Assembly (NCBI RefSeq): GCF_002943715.1
Contig: NZ_MQUA01000013.1
Span: forward strand, 613,001 to 677,000
DNA from: Polaribacter filamentus
GTDB taxonomy: Bacteria > Bacteroidota > Bacteroidia > Flavobacteriales > Flavobacteriaceae
Length of the DNA stretch: 64,000 bases
Direction: 5' to 3'
The position numbers were made by a program, and so were the translations under genes. Within the stretch, counting starts at the first letter, position 1; every line of letters begins with the position of its first letter. The notes under the pieces are model-generated. The model had not been told where the DNA came from and did no database searches. It saw nothing but the letters and a program-made list of their open reading frames with translations. Of the stretch, positions 36,669 through 47,756 are shown piece after piece.

Positions 36669-39411
36669 CAATTTCGCGATCTGCAGCAGACTTTACAAGG
36701 TTAGAGCCTACTGCAAGTAATGGTTCTTTTGGTGGTAGAAATGACCAATTCAATAATTTTTCTTTAGACGGGTCAATATTTAATAACCCTTTTGGATTAG
36801 ATGCAGCAACACCTGGAGGGCAAACAGATTCTCAGCCAGTTTCATTAGATGCAATTGAACAAATATCAGTTTCTGTAGCTCCTTATGATGTTACTCAATC
36901 AGGGTTTACTGGAGCTTCTGTAAATGCTGTAACAAAAAGTGGTACAAATGAATTTAAAGGTACAGTCTATGGTTTCTTTAGAAATGAAGATTTAACCGGT
37001 GGAAAAGTAAATGGAGAAAAAGTTTTTAAACCAAGTTTAAAACAAAATCAATACGGTGTAAGCGTAGGTGGACCAATTATTAAAAATAAATTATTCTTTT
37101 TTGCAAATTTCGAAAAGGATGAAGTAAGTGAACTAGGTTCTGCTTTTCAGCCAAACACAGGAAGTGGTGCAATCAATGAGTCGAGAGTGTTGGAGTCAGA
37201 TATGCAGTTAGTTAGCGGTATTTTATCTCAAGTTAATATTGGTAATGGCGAGTTTTATGATCCAGGAACTTATCGAGGATTTACTTATGATGCACAATCA
37301 ACTAAAGGATTGTTTAAATTAGATTATAATATTAACGACAAACATAGAGTGTCTTTTGTTTATAATTTTTTAACAGCATCAAAAGAAAAACCTGCACACC
37401 CAACAGCTTTAGGCTTTAGAGGACCAAGTGCTACAACCCTTCAATTTGAAAACACAGGATATGAAATTAATAATAATATCAATTCATTTTTAGTTGAACT
37501 TAATTCTTCTTTTAATGATGAAACTACAAATAAGCTACAAGTGGGTTATACGCATTTTGATGATTTTAGAAATGCATTATCTTCACCTGCGCCAACAATT
37601 ACACTTTTAAGTGGTGGATCTAATTATATTATTGCTGGTCATGAGCCATTTTCAATAAATAATAATTTACAACAAAAAGTTTTTCAAATTACAAATAATA
37701 TGACTTTTTTTAAAGGAGACCATACATATACAGTAGGCTTTGCTTTTGAGAAATTTGAATTTGATAACTCGTTTAATTTAGGTGCTTATGGAGCACAAGG
37801 AGTTTTCTTTCCTAGTGGTGACATAAGTGATTTTAGGAATACTGTTGGTAACCCATCAGCAGCAGCAGCTTTAGTCGCTAATTATCAAGGACAATTTAAT
37901 GCTGCTATAGCGGCAAATAATGATAGACTAGCGAATGGCACGGGAAATCCAGGAGGTTTTGCTTTAGCAGAGACAAATGTAGGTCAATTAGCATTTTATG
38001 TTCAAGATGAATGGGAAGTTAACGATAATCTAAAATTAACGTACGGTATTCGTTTCGATAAACCTCTGTTTTTTGATTCTTCACAAAAAGCGCAAAACGT
38101 AATTGATAATGCTTGTTGTTTTGTGCCAGATATTCCATATTATAATCCTAATACAGGAGAAACAGTTAAATTAGATAATAGAAAAATGCCAACAAATCAA
38201 TGGTTGGTTTCCCCTAGAGTAGGTTTTAATTGGGATGCAAACGGAGAAGGTACAATTCAAGTTAGAGGAGGTACAGGAGTTTTTACAGGTCGTTTACCTT
38301 TCGTTTGGTTAGGAAACCAGATTGGAAATCCAGAAGTATTCTTTTATCAAGCCGTTGATCCAGATTTTAAATTTCCACAAGTATGGAGAACTAATGTTGG
38401 TTTAGATTACAAATTAGAAAGTGGTTATATAGTTTCTGGGGATGTTTCGTATACTAAAGATTTAAATGGTGCACACGTACAAAATTGGGGTTTAAGAAGC
38501 CCTACGGGAACTTTGACAGGTGCAGATAATAGAGCTTATTATTTAGATACAGATAAAGGAAATAGCGCTTTTGTTTTTACAAATTCAAACAAAGGGAGAA
38601 CTTATAGTTTCTCTACAAAAGTTGAAAAAACGTTTGATAATGGTTTATATGCGAACATAGCTTATAGTCATGTAAATTCTAAAGATGTGAATTCTATTGA
38701 AGCAGAAATTACTGGAGATGCATTTGCTTTTAATCCTGTTATAGGTGATGCTAACACAGATGTTTTAGCTTTTTCTAAATATGGAAATACACATAGAGTA
38801 ATAGGAGTAGTTTCTAAAAAGTTTAACTTTTTTGGTGAAAATTCTCCAACAACATTTGCTACATTTTTTGAATATGCAAAAGGAGGAAGATTCAATTACA
38901 CGTACGGTGGGGATATTAATAATGATGGTTCTAACCTTAACGATTTATTATATGTACCAACTGCATCAGAACTTACACAAATGCAGTTCTCAGGAGCAGG
39001 ACAATCTTCAGCTTTTGAATCATATATTAAACAAGATGATTACTTGAGTGGAAGAAGAGGTCAATATGTTGAGCGCTATGGAGCTTTAGCACCTTGGACA
39101 GGTCGTTGGGATTTAAAAGTATTACAAGATATTAATTTTAATGTTTCAAAAGATGAACAAAACACTATTCAAATTAGTTTAGATGTTTTAAATCTTGGAA
39201 ATTTAATTAATTCTAATTGGGGGTTGTACAGCAAGCAAGAAATTTACAACCATTAGGTGTTTCTGTAGATGCAACAACAAGAGTACCTACGTATACTTTT
39301 GATTCTAATTTAACTAAAACTTATATTCCGGTATCAGATTTAAGATCTCGTTGGCAAGCGCAAATAGGATTAAGATATATTTTCTAAATCGTTTAAAAAA
39401 TTAGATATTTG

Positions 39412-39437
39412 AACCGCCCATAACTGGGCGGTTTTTT
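39412..39437 (+). terminator. Terminator after the TonB receptor gene
   Basis: AACCGCCCA and TGGGCGGTT pair around a 4-base loop (TAAC) and a run of eight T follows. It is GC-rich compared with its surroundings. Confidence 0.85.
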
Positions 39438-39449
39438 TTATAATAGAAT

Positions 39450-39917
39450 ATGAAATACAGACAACTTACCAAAGAACAATTTGAAAGTTTACACGAAGAA
39501 TTTGCACGTTTTTTAGCATCCCAAAGTATCGATGTAAAAGAATGGAATCAAATTAAAAAAGAAAAACCAACGGTTGCAGAAGATGAAATGAATGTTTTTT
39601 CTGATGTTGTTTGGGATGATGTTTTATCAAAAACAAGCTATGTAGAACATTTTTCTGAAACTACTGCTAACTTATTTAAATGTGATGAAAAGGTAGTGCA
39701 TAGAATTGCTATCAAAATAAATTGGGATATTGACTTATTAAAACAAGAAGGTTTTGAATGGTTGATGCAAAACCCTATGGATAATTCAGTTGATGTTTTT
39801 AAAGGTTCAAAAGCATATCAATCTGAAAGAAATTTAGAAATTTTTGATTTAATTGAAAAAGGAAGTTCCATTTCTAAAGGTGAAATTTTCGAATATTTTA
39901 ATAGCTTAGTAAGTTAA
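39450..39917 (+). CDS. DUF6495 family protein
   Basis: 155 residues, acidic, no signal peptide or membrane helix. MKYRQLTKEQFESLHEEFAR and FLASQSIDVKEW are segments I recognise from a conserved Bacteroidota family (DUF6495); its function is not known. It starts 13 bases after the terminator of the receptor gene. Confidence 0.75.
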   Translation: MKYRQLTKEQFESLHEEFARFLASQSIDVKEWNQIKKEKPTVAEDEMNVFSDVVWDDVLSKTSYVEHFSETTANLFKCDEKVVHRIAIKINWDIDLLKQEGFEWLMQNPMDNSVDVFKGSKAYQSERNLEIFDLIEKGSSISKGEIFEYFNSLVS

Positions 39918-40085
39918 ATTTATTTTCAGTATACTTTTAGTATTTATTTTTTTGATAAAAAAAAAACAGTTCATCGATAGATATAGGTCTTTTGTCTTTA
40001 TAATTTTGCTTTTAACCATTCTTTAGGTAAAAATAATTCTCTTTAATGGTACTTTAGTTTCGTTTTTGCAACAAAATATATAAAA

Positions 40086-40499
40086 ATGGAAAAAAGTTTA
40101 AAAGTTTTATTAGTTGAAGATAATTTGATTGAAATAATGAAAATGAAAAGAACTATTTCGTTTTTAAATTTAAAGCATATGATACATGAAGCAAAAAACG
40201 GTGAAGAAGCACTTAAATTTTTAGAAAACAGCGCTAATATTCCTGATATTATTCTATTAGATTTAAACATGCCTAAAATAAATGGCATTGAATTTCTTAG
40301 AATCATAAAAGCAAGTGATGAATTAAAACATATTCCCACTATTATATTAACCACATCTAGTAATCAAAAAGATTTATTAGAATGCTATATAACAGGTATC
40401 TCTGGTTATATTTTAAAACCCTTAAAGTATGAAGATTACCTTAAAAAGATAGAAGTAGTTTTGTCTTATTGGAGCGTTAATGAGTTAATTCAGGCTTAA
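40086..40499 (+). CDS. CheY-like response regulator (Rcp1 type)
   Basis: 137 residues, a receiver domain only. VLLVEDNLIEIMKMKRT gives the acidic pocket, IILLDLNMPKING the phospho-acceptor Asp (about residue 60), LTTSS the Thr/Ser switch and YILKPLKYEDY the Lys. It lacks an output domain, as in phosphorelays where a receiver passes phosphate to an Hpt protein. It stands first in a cluster with a dead FIST kinase, an Hpt protein and a LytTR regulator. Confidence 0.9.
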   Translation: MEKSLKVLLVEDNLIEIMKMKRTISFLNLKHMIHEAKNGEEALKFLENSANIPDIILLDLNMPKINGIEFLRIIKASDELKHIPTIILTTSSNQKDLLECYITGISGYILKPLKYEDYLKKIEVVLSYWSVNELIQA

Positions 40500-40714
40500 A
40501 TAAAAGTAGTTTTATCCACTAAATTTTTAAAGTTAGTTCAAGAATAATCTTGTCTAGAAATAAGTATTAGAATTATTTCTAAATCTTGTTAAGATTTAAA
40601 AGTTCCTTCATCTAATTAATTGTACTTATCGCTTCTCTGAAAAGCTAATTTTACTTTAAAATTTAAGTGATATTTTATGGATTCCAAATGATAATTTATT
40701 CATGAACTATTAAA

Positions 40715-41144
40715 AGTATTTATAAGGCAGTTTTTAAAAAGAACCATTCTGGTTTTATTAAATTTAACAACGATCTAATAGCTAGAATTCTATCTATAGA
40801 AAATAATATCTATTTAAAAATAAGAGAAATTTCAATTAAATTTAAAATTCCAACAATTACTTTTGAAGAAGGTTTTAATTTTTTAATAATGGCATTAAAA
40901 TTTGAGATTCACAGTGCTATTTTAGTATCGTTTTTATGAATACTTTTTTAAATAGTTTAACTCATAGTTCATTATCAATATAGAAAAAACAAAAGAAGAT
41001 TTTACTCAAGTTAGCTATACCTTCCCAAATAAATTGGCTAAAACTAAAAAGGTAGCTTTAAAATTTATTTAATCCCTCGAAGAACAGAAAAATGAGAACC
41101 GTACAATTTATAAAAAACTGGAACTAAAAAATTTAAATTTTTAA
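40715..41144 (+). pseudogene. Decayed gene of unknown family within the two-component cluster
   Basis: About 75 codons are open from 40715 to a TGA at 40937, encoding AVFKKNHSGFIKFNNDLIAR, then ILSIENNIYLKIREISIKFK. A frame change follows, and a second open piece (from about 40979) reads VSYTFPNKLAKTKKVALKFI, a TAA, then SLEEQKNENRTIYKKLELKN to the stop at 41142-41144. Together they look like one protein of about 150 residues with several lesions. No family is recognised. The stretch 40500-40714 holds nothing I can support. Confidence 0.4.
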
Positions 41145-41145
41145 G

Positions 41146-42683
<1,538 letters not shown>

Positions 42684-42685
42684 AT

Positions 42686-43009
42686 ATGGAAAAACCAAAT
42701 TTGTTATATATAGAGCAGCTGGCTAGGGGAGATGATTCTATTAAGAATACCTTGATAGAAGTCATTAAAAATGAGTTTCCAGGCGAAAAAGTAGCGTACT
42801 ATAAAAGTTTAAAAAATAAAGATTTTAAAAAAATTAAAGATAATGTTCATCGAATTAAGCATAAATTCAGTATTTTAGGACTCGAAAAGAGTTACAAAAA
42901 GGCTAATAATTTTGAACATAATCTTCGTCAAAATATTTTAAATTTAAAAGAAGAGCAAGATTTTGATGAAATTTTAACAGCAATTTCTAAATATTTAAAA
43001 ACAATTTAA
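42686..43009 (+). CDS. Histidine phosphotransfer (Hpt) protein
   Basis: 107 residues, all-helical. The Hpt signature is seen in KDNVHRIKHKFSILGLEKSY, where His near residue 59 is the expected phospho-acceptor followed by K-x-x-x-x-x-G/L. It starts 2 bases after the kinase stop and ends 4 bases before the LytTR regulator. Inferred role: pass phosphate between the CheY-like receiver, the lost kinase and the LytTR regulator. Confidence 0.8.
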   Translation: MEKPNLLYIEQLARGDDSIKNTLIEVIKNEFPGEKVAYYKSLKNKDFKKIKDNVHRIKHKFSILGLEKSYKKANNFEHNLRQNILNLKEEQDFDEILTAISKYLKTI

Positions 43010-43013
43010 GGCT

Positions 43014-43718
43014 ATGAATTGTATTATTATTGATGATGAAAAGATGGCGAGAGTTATAGTTAGAACTCTTTGTAATCAAATAGAATCATTAAATATCTTA
43101 CAAGAATTTACGAATGCTATTGAAGCAATTAAATTTTTGAACGAAAATCGTGTAGATCTTATCTTTTTAGATATTCACATGCCAAATTTTACTGGCTTAG
43201 ATTTTATAAAAACATTAAAAGATCCACCTAAAATAATCTTCACCACTTCAGATCCTAAGTTTGCGATAGAAGCTTTTGAATACGATTTTATTGTAGATTA
43301 TTTGTTAAAACCAATAGAATTACATCGCTTTGAAAAAGCAGTATTAAAGGCCGAAAAACTGCAACTTAGTAAAGCTAAAACTATTAGTACAAAAGGCTAT
43401 AAGGTTAAAAACGACTTTTATGTGAACATAGATAGGAGGTTAATAAAAATTGATTTATCAAGCATCTATTTAATTGAAGCGAAAGGAGATTATATAAATA
43501 TTAAAACAGAGGGTAAAAATTATGTGGTGCATTCTACCTTAAAAAAAATAGAAGAAAAATTACCAGATTCTTTATTTTTAAAAGTGCATCGTTCATATAT
43601 TATAAATGTTAAGAAAATAATAGATATAGAAGACAACAGCGTCTTAATTAAAAATGACGTTGTACCTGTAAGTCGTTCTAATAGGCCAGAGTTAATGAAA
43701 CGTTTAGATCTATTATAG
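43014..43718 (+). CDS. LytTR family response regulator
   Basis: 234 residues: a receiver domain (1-118; acidic IIIDDEKMARVI, phospho-acceptor in LIFLDIHMPNFTGLDFI, Lys in YLLKPIELHRF) and a LytTR DNA-binding domain (about 135-234; YLIEAKGDYINIKTEGKNYV, then FLKVHRSYIINVKKI). LytTR regulators bind direct repeats about two helical turns apart. It is fully intact although the kinase gene upstream is dead. Confidence 0.92.
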   Translation: MNCIIIDDEKMARVIVRTLCNQIESLNILQEFTNAIEAIKFLNENRVDLIFLDIHMPNFTGLDFIKTLKDPPKIIFTTSDPKFAIEAFEYDFIVDYLLKPIELHRFEKAVLKAEKLQLSKAKTISTKGYKVKNDFYVNIDRRLIKIDLSSIYLIEAKGDYINIKTEGKNYVVHSTLKKIEEKLPDSLFLKVHRSYIINVKKIIDIEDNSVLIKNDVVPVSRSNRPELMKRLDLL

Positions 43719-43761
43719 TTTCTAAATTTTGGTCTATCTAATTCAGGGATAATTTTTTTTT

Positions 43762-43797
43762 AAAAAAAAGAGTTACTAATTATTTAGTAACTTTTTT
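43762..43797. terminator. Bidirectional terminator
   Basis: AGTTACTAA and TTAGTAACT pair around a 4-base loop with A and T runs on the sides. It closes the LytTR operon and overlaps the 3' end of the convergent sirtuin gene. Confidence 0.7.
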
Positions 43798-44462
43798 AGT
43801 TTCTGGGTGCCTAAACTAGCAACATTCGCTATAATTGTAAGATTTTTAAAATTACTTTCAGAAATAGAAGGTTTTGGATCCACAAAATAAATTGGAGTAT
43901 TTGGTTTTATATAATCTATTAAACTTGCCGCAGGATACACTTGCATTGAGGCACCTATAATTGCCAAAACATCTGCTTTCTTAGTAATTTCAACTGCTTT
44001 ATCTAACATAGTCACCATTTCTCCAAACCAAACAATATGAGGTCTTAATTGACTCTTTTTACTGCAAAAATCGCCTAAAACTAAATCCTTATTCCAATCT
44101 AAAATTATTGATTCATCAACAGAACTTCTCACTTTTAAGAGTTCTCCATGTAAATGTGTAATATTAGAACTGCCAGCTCTTTCATGTAAATCATCAACAT
44201 TCTGGGTAATAATGTCAACATCAAAGTTTTTTTCTAAATCTACTAAATTGTAATGTGATTTATTTGGATGAAGTTCTAACAGTTGTTTTCTTCGTTCATT
44301 GTAAAAATCTAAAACTAATTTTGGATTTGCTTCAAATCCTTCTGGAGTAGCAACTTGCATAACATCATGTCCTTCCCACAAACCATCGGAATCTCTAAAA
44401 GTATGTATTCCGCTTTCAGCGGATATTCCTGCGCCCGTTAAGACAACTAATTTTTTAATCAA
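43776..44462 (-). CDS. cobB: SIR2 family NAD-dependent protein deacylase
   Basis: 228 residues. NAD-binding motifs: TGAGISAESGIHTFRD, ITQNVDDLHERAG and THLHGE (catalytic His), then IIGASMQVYPAAS. The segment FYNERRKQLLE carries the Tyr-x-x-Arg pair of class III sirtuins (E. coli CobB, SIRT5), suggesting desuccinylase as well as deacetylase activity. Of the usual four zinc Cys only one is present (GDFCSKKSQLRP). The gene is divergent from trmH. Confidence 0.9.
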   Translation of the reverse strand: MIKKLVVLTGAGISAESGIHTFRDSDGLWEGHDVMQVATPEGFEANPKLVLDFYNERRKQLLELHPNKSHYNLVDLEKNFDVDIITQNVDDLHERAGSSNITHLHGELLKVRSSVDESIILDWNKDLVLGDFCSKKSQLRPHIVWFGEMVTMLDKAVEITKKADVLAIIGASMQVYPAASLIDYIKPNTPIYFVDPKPSISESNFKNLTIIANVASLGTQKLKKLLNN

Positions 44463-44509
44463 TTTTAATGTATTTTAAATTCTTTCTATGAAGGTAAAAA
44501 TAATAATTA

Positions 44510-44517
44510 TATGTTTG
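44510..44517 (+). promoter_or_regulatory. -7 box of trmH
   Basis: TATGTTTG matches TAnnTTTG. Initiation about 6 bases downstream would put the transcript start almost at the ATG at 44523, so the mRNA would be nearly leaderless; the in-frame ATG at 44511 lies in the box itself. Confidence 0.5.
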
Positions 44518-44522
44518 TTACT

Positions 44523-45194
44523 ATGATTGATAAAGAATTATTAAATCTTTTTGAAAGTTATTTAACAGATAAAAGGAAAACCTTATATAAAAAAGTGATA
44601 GCTGATAGAACTTGTCACTTTACAGTTGTTTTGGAGGATATTAGTCAGCCACACAATGCAAGTGCAGTTTTAAGAACTTGTGATATTTTTGGAGTTCAAG
44701 ATTTACATACTGTTGAAAATAAGTATATTAACAGAATTTCTAAATATGTAGCAAAAGGTTCTCAAAAATGGATTACTTCGAAACGCTATAAATCAGACGG
44801 AAATAACACACGAATTTGTTTTGATAATTTAAGAGAAGAAGGGTATCAAATTATAGCAACCAGTCCACATAATGATTCTTGTTTATTAAAAGATTTTGAC
44901 ATCAGTAAAAAAACGGCATTCGTATTTGGTGAAGAAACAGAAGGAATTTCTGATTTTGTAAAAGAAAATGCAGATGGGTTTTTAAATATACCAATGGTTG
45001 GTTTTACAGAAAGCCTAAATATTTCTGTAGCTGCGGCAATTATTTTACAAGATGTAACTACAAAATTAAGAATGTCTGATATTGATTGGCAATTATCAAA
45101 AGAAGAAAAAGAAGAATTGTACTTTGATTGGTTAAAAAATTCTATTAAAAATAGTGATGTAATTGAAGAAAATTTTACGAATCTAAACTTTTAA
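44523..45194 (+). CDS. trmH: tRNA (guanosine(18)-2'-O)-methyltransferase
   Basis: About 223 residues of the SpoU/TrmH family, which methylates the 2'-O of G18 in tRNA D-loops. LEDISQPHNASAVLRTCDIFG is the motif 1 region, here followed by FVFGEETEGIS (motif 2) and IPMVGFTESLNISVAAAII (motif 3), the knotted SAM site. Start at 44523 (MIDKELLNLFESY) is preferred because the -7 box at 44510 covers the earlier ATG. Confidence 0.9.
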   Translation: MIDKELLNLFESYLTDKRKTLYKKVIADRTCHFTVVLEDISQPHNASAVLRTCDIFGVQDLHTVENKYINRISKYVAKGSQKWITSKRYKSDGNNTRICFDNLREEGYQIIATSPHNDSCLLKDFDISKKTAFVFGEETEGISDFVKENADGFLNIPMVGFTESLNISVAAAIILQDVTTKLRMSDIDWQLSKEEKEELYFDWLKNSIKNSDVIEENFTNLNF

Positions 45195-45202
45195 ACGAAT
45201 AG

Positions 45203-45571
45203 TTATTCAATAATTATTTTTTCAATCGTAGAAATAGAATCACATCTAGAAACGTATAAACTTACATTTTCTAAATCTCTGTTTCCATTAATATAATATT
45301 CTGCACAAGGTTTTTTTCTTGGTTTACTTTTATTAAAATCTACATCACCAGTATATAAAATAGTAGAAATTTTAGTTGAATCAATATCAGAATTTAGCAT
45401 TACGCGCTTTGCATCGTCAGAAAATACTCTTTTTTTAATTCTGATACTTTTTAGAGTTCTTGAATCCATGCCGTAATCGAAAGTTGCTTTTTTCTTTTGC
45501 CAAAAAAAGTAAACGCCTACAGAACTGATTGAAACTCCTATTAAAAAATATCCTATTCTTTTTATTAACAT
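45203..45571 (-). CDS. Small membrane-anchored protein, DUF4258-like
   Basis: About 122 residues from the ATG at 45571 (an ATG at 45589 would add six). One transmembrane helix (residues 5-22) is followed by a lysine-rich soluble domain. TLKSIRIKKRVFSDDAKRVM and TILYTGDVDFNKSKPRKKPC recall a flavobacterial family usually labelled DUF4258; this assignment is from memory and not certain. It ends 8 bases from the convergent trmH stop. Confidence 0.6.
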   Translation of the reverse strand: MLIKRIGYFLIGVSISSVGVYFFWQKKKATFDYGMDSRTLKSIRIKKRVFSDDAKRVMLNSDIDSTKISTILYTGDVDFNKSKPRKKPCAEYYINGNRDLENVSLYVSRCDSISTIEKIIIE

Positions 45572-45627
45572 CCTTAAATTATGAGTCACAAAAATAATTG
45601 AATTTTATAGAAGACATCTTAAATTTG

Positions 45628-45924
45628 TTAATTTCTTTCGAGAGAAAAATACGCGTGAAAATCTCTTAACGCTTCTTTAAATAAAAAGTTTACTTTAAAC
45701 CAATAAGAATTTGGCAATGACTTTTTTCTATTTTTATAAAAGCCTTTCCAACCTTGCTCCAGTGCTTTAAATTGAGTAACTAAAAGACCAAACCGATCGT
45801 ATACACGGATAATCGCTTCTGGGTTCTTTTCTAAATCTTTAATCAGTAGAATTCCCCGACGCAAACTTCGGGGAATTCTACTGATTAAAATACTTACCGA
45901 ACGAATCTTTTGTCTTATCGACAA
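45628..45924 (-). pseudogene. Remnant of a T9SS type-B C-terminal sorting domain
   Basis: Residues 36-98 match the end of a type-B (CHU_C) sorting domain: AIIRVYDRFGLLVTQFKALE, then GWKGFYKNRK and LPNSYWFKVNF, ending with HAYFSLERN, as in cargo of type IX secretion. The part before residue 35 is not domain sequence but the translation of a perfect inverted repeat at 45838-45889. No large secreted protein is attached, so this is a leftover C-terminus that happens to read open. Confidence 0.65.
45838..45889. repeat. Perfect 22-bp inverted repeat with 8-base loop
   Basis: Positions 45838-45859 and 45868-45889 are exact inverted copies (TTTAATCAGTAGAATTCCCC and two more bases), with loop CGCAAACT. 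It sits exactly where the remaining sorting-domain sequence begins. There is a T/A run on the sides but no long T tail. Confidence 0.75.
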
Positions 45925-46036
45925 TATTCATTAGAGTTAGTTTTTCGGGGGTTCAACTAAATAATTAAATCTCGAATTTTTAGTAATTAATGAAAGTGAT
46001 AAAAATTTTGAAGATGTACTATAGGTTTTTTCTTTT

Positions 46037-47233
46037 TTATAAAATCAACAAATTAATATCTCTAAATGGCAAGTCAAACCAGTCGGCAACTGTTTTATTT
46101 GTTAAAACCCCATGATAATAATACATCCCATTTCTGAGGCTTTTATCATAACGTACAGCATTTTCAAAGCCGCCCTCTTCCGCAATATTTAATAAATAAG
46201 GCGTAAAAATATTACTTATAGATAAAGTAGCAGTTCTTGCATAACGCGCGGGAATGTTAGGCACACAATAATGAATTACACCATGTTTCACAAAAGTAGG
46301 TATATTGTGGTTGGTTACATTAGATGTTTCAAAGCAACCGCCTCTATCTATACTTACATCCACAATAATAGCACCTTCTTTCATTTGTTCAATCATTGTT
46401 TCTGTAGCAATAATTGGCGATCTATTTCTACCCCTAATTGCACCAATAGCGACATCGCATCTCATCAATGCTTTTGCAATTGATTTTGGCTGTATTGTAG
46501 ATGTATAAATAGGGGCAGGTAAAGAATGTTGAAGCTTACGAAGTTTAGTAATAGAGTTATCAAAAACTTTTACCCTAGCTCCTAATCCTATAGCAGTTCT
46601 AGCAGCATATTCTCCAACAGTTCCTGCTCCAAAAATAACAACGCTTGTTGGCGGAACGCCACTAATATTGCCAAATAACAGCCCATTTCCTTTATTAACG
46701 CCGCTCATTAATTCACCAGCAATTAACACAGAAGCAGTTCCTGCAATTTCGCTCAAAGATTTTACAATTGGGAAGGTTTCTTGTTCATCTTTTATAAAAT
46801 CAAAAGCTACCGCAGTAATTCTTTTTTTTGCTAAATTTTCAAAATATTTTTTGGTTTGTGTTTTTAATTGAAGTGAAGAAATTAAAATTGTTTGCGGATT
46901 TATATATTCGATTTCTTCTTCTGTTGGTGGGGCAACTTTTAATACAATTTTGCATTTAAAAGCTTCTTTGACATCGTAAGAAATTTTTGCACCAGCCTCA
47001 GAATATTCTTTATCGGTATAATTTGAGCCATCGCCAGCACCTGTTTCTATAACAATTCTATGACCATGTGATGTTAGTGCCGTAACTGCATCTGGTGTTA
47101 AGCAAACCCTTTTTTCGCCCAAATGAGTTTCTTTAGGTAAGCCTATAAAAAGTTCTCCTTTTTGCTTTTTTATTTCTAGCATTTCTGCTTGTGGTAATAA
47201 CTCTTCTTTACTAAAAGGAGAAAACTGACTCAT
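46037..47233 (-). CDS. Alanine dehydrogenase, second paralogue
   Basis: 398 residues. After a 28-residue N-terminal extension the core begins FIGLPKETHLGEKRVCLTPD; the Rossmann motif is VVIFGAGTVGEYAARTAIGL near residue 200, and GVIHYCVPNIPARYARTAT matches the C-terminal signature. It is clearly distinct from the 360-residue Ald at 31537; it may be an alanine dehydrogenase or another member of the Ald/PNT family. It lies 7 bases after tsaE and is co-transcribed with it. Confidence 0.85.
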   Translation of the reverse strand: MSQFSPFSKEELLPQAEMLEIKKQKGELFIGLPKETHLGEKRVCLTPDAVTALTSHGHRIVIETGAGDGSNYTDKEYSEAGAKISYDVKEAFKCKIVLKVAPPTEEEIEYINPQTILISSLQLKTQTKKYFENLAKKRITAVAFDFIKDEQETFPIVKSLSEIAGTASVLIAGELMSGVNKGNGLLFGNISGVPPTSVVIFGAGTVGEYAARTAIGLGARVKVFDNSITKLRKLQHSLPAPIYTSTIQPKSIAKALMRCDVAIGAIRGRNRSPIIATETMIEQMKEGAIIVDVSIDRGGCFETSNVTNHNIPTFVKHGVIHYCVPNIPARYARTATLSISNIFTPYLLNIAEEGGFENAVRYDKSLRNGMYYYHGVLTNKTVADWFDLPFRDINLLIL

Positions 47234-47240
47234 GGTTTGG

Positions 47241-47648
47241 TTATTTTATTTGAATGTTGCGATTTTGATTCTCTAAAATTGAAAGATGAATTTCTACAGC
47301 ATCTAAAGGTAATAAATTTTCTATATTTTCTGGCCATTCAATTAAACACCAATCATTATTGTCAAAATATTCTTCAATTCCCATATCTAGTGCTTCTTCT
47401 TCTTGCGCAATCCTGTAGAAATCAAAATGGAAAACTTTTTCGCTTTTTGATGTTTCATATTCATTTACCAACGAAAAAGTAGGAGAGGAGATCGTATCTA
47501 AAACACCTAATTGCTTACAGATTTCTTTAATCAGAGTCGTTTTTCCAACTCCCATTTGCCCATAAAACAATAATGTTTTGTTTTTTGCGGATGAAATAAG
47601 CTCAGTTGCAACTTCAGATAAATTTTCTAAAGAATAGTTTTTGTTCAT
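47241..47648 (-). CDS. tsaE: tRNA threonylcarbamoyladenosine biosynthesis ATPase TsaE
   Basis: 135 residues. P-loop FYGQMGVGKTTLIKEICKQL, then SSPTFSLVNEYET and HFDFYRI are TsaE signatures; LIEWPENIENLLP is the C-terminal one. TsaE is the essential ATPase of the TsaBDE complex that makes t6A37 on ANN-decoding tRNAs. It lies upstream of the second ald and downstream of porX on the minus strand. Confidence 0.93.
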   Translation of the reverse strand: MNKNYSLENLSEVATELISSAKNKTLLFYGQMGVGKTTLIKEICKQLGVLDTISSPTFSLVNEYETSKSEKVFHFDFYRIAQEEEALDMGIEEYFDNNDWCLIEWPENIENLLPLDAVEIHLSILENQNRNIQIK

Positions 47649-47756
47649 TTAGCAAAAATAGAAAGACTTTTTATTTTAGTGGAAATATTTTTTCACTTGT
47701 TTTAGCAGCTACTGTAAACCTCCACTAAAAAATTTAACTAAATACTGCCAACTAAT

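Larger units (their letters stand above)
34943..39387 (+). pseudogene. Oar-like TonB-dependent receptor, split by an IS element and two one-base losses
   Basis: Removing the IS (35393-36668) and one copy of the 6-bp duplication, then adding one T to T7 at 34958-34964 and one G to G5 at 39219-39223, leaves 3165 bases, an exact multiple of three, for a 1054-residue receptor. The parts are: signal peptide, carboxypeptidase-like beta domain (GTVIDNNGETLFGANIVV and GGPYSITFSYLGYKEQ), plug with NQYGVSVGGPIIKNKLFF, 22-stranded barrel, C-terminal RWQAQIGLRYIF ending in Phe. Such proteins import large substrates through the outer membrane. The IS makes this gene dead whatever the one-base losses are. 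A terminator follows at 39412. Confidence 0.85.

Noticed and set aside
36635-36690. ATG start within the IS end giving the receptor C-terminal part its own start
   Set aside because: The first 13 codons come from the IS; there is no signal peptide, so it could not make a functional outer-membrane receptor.
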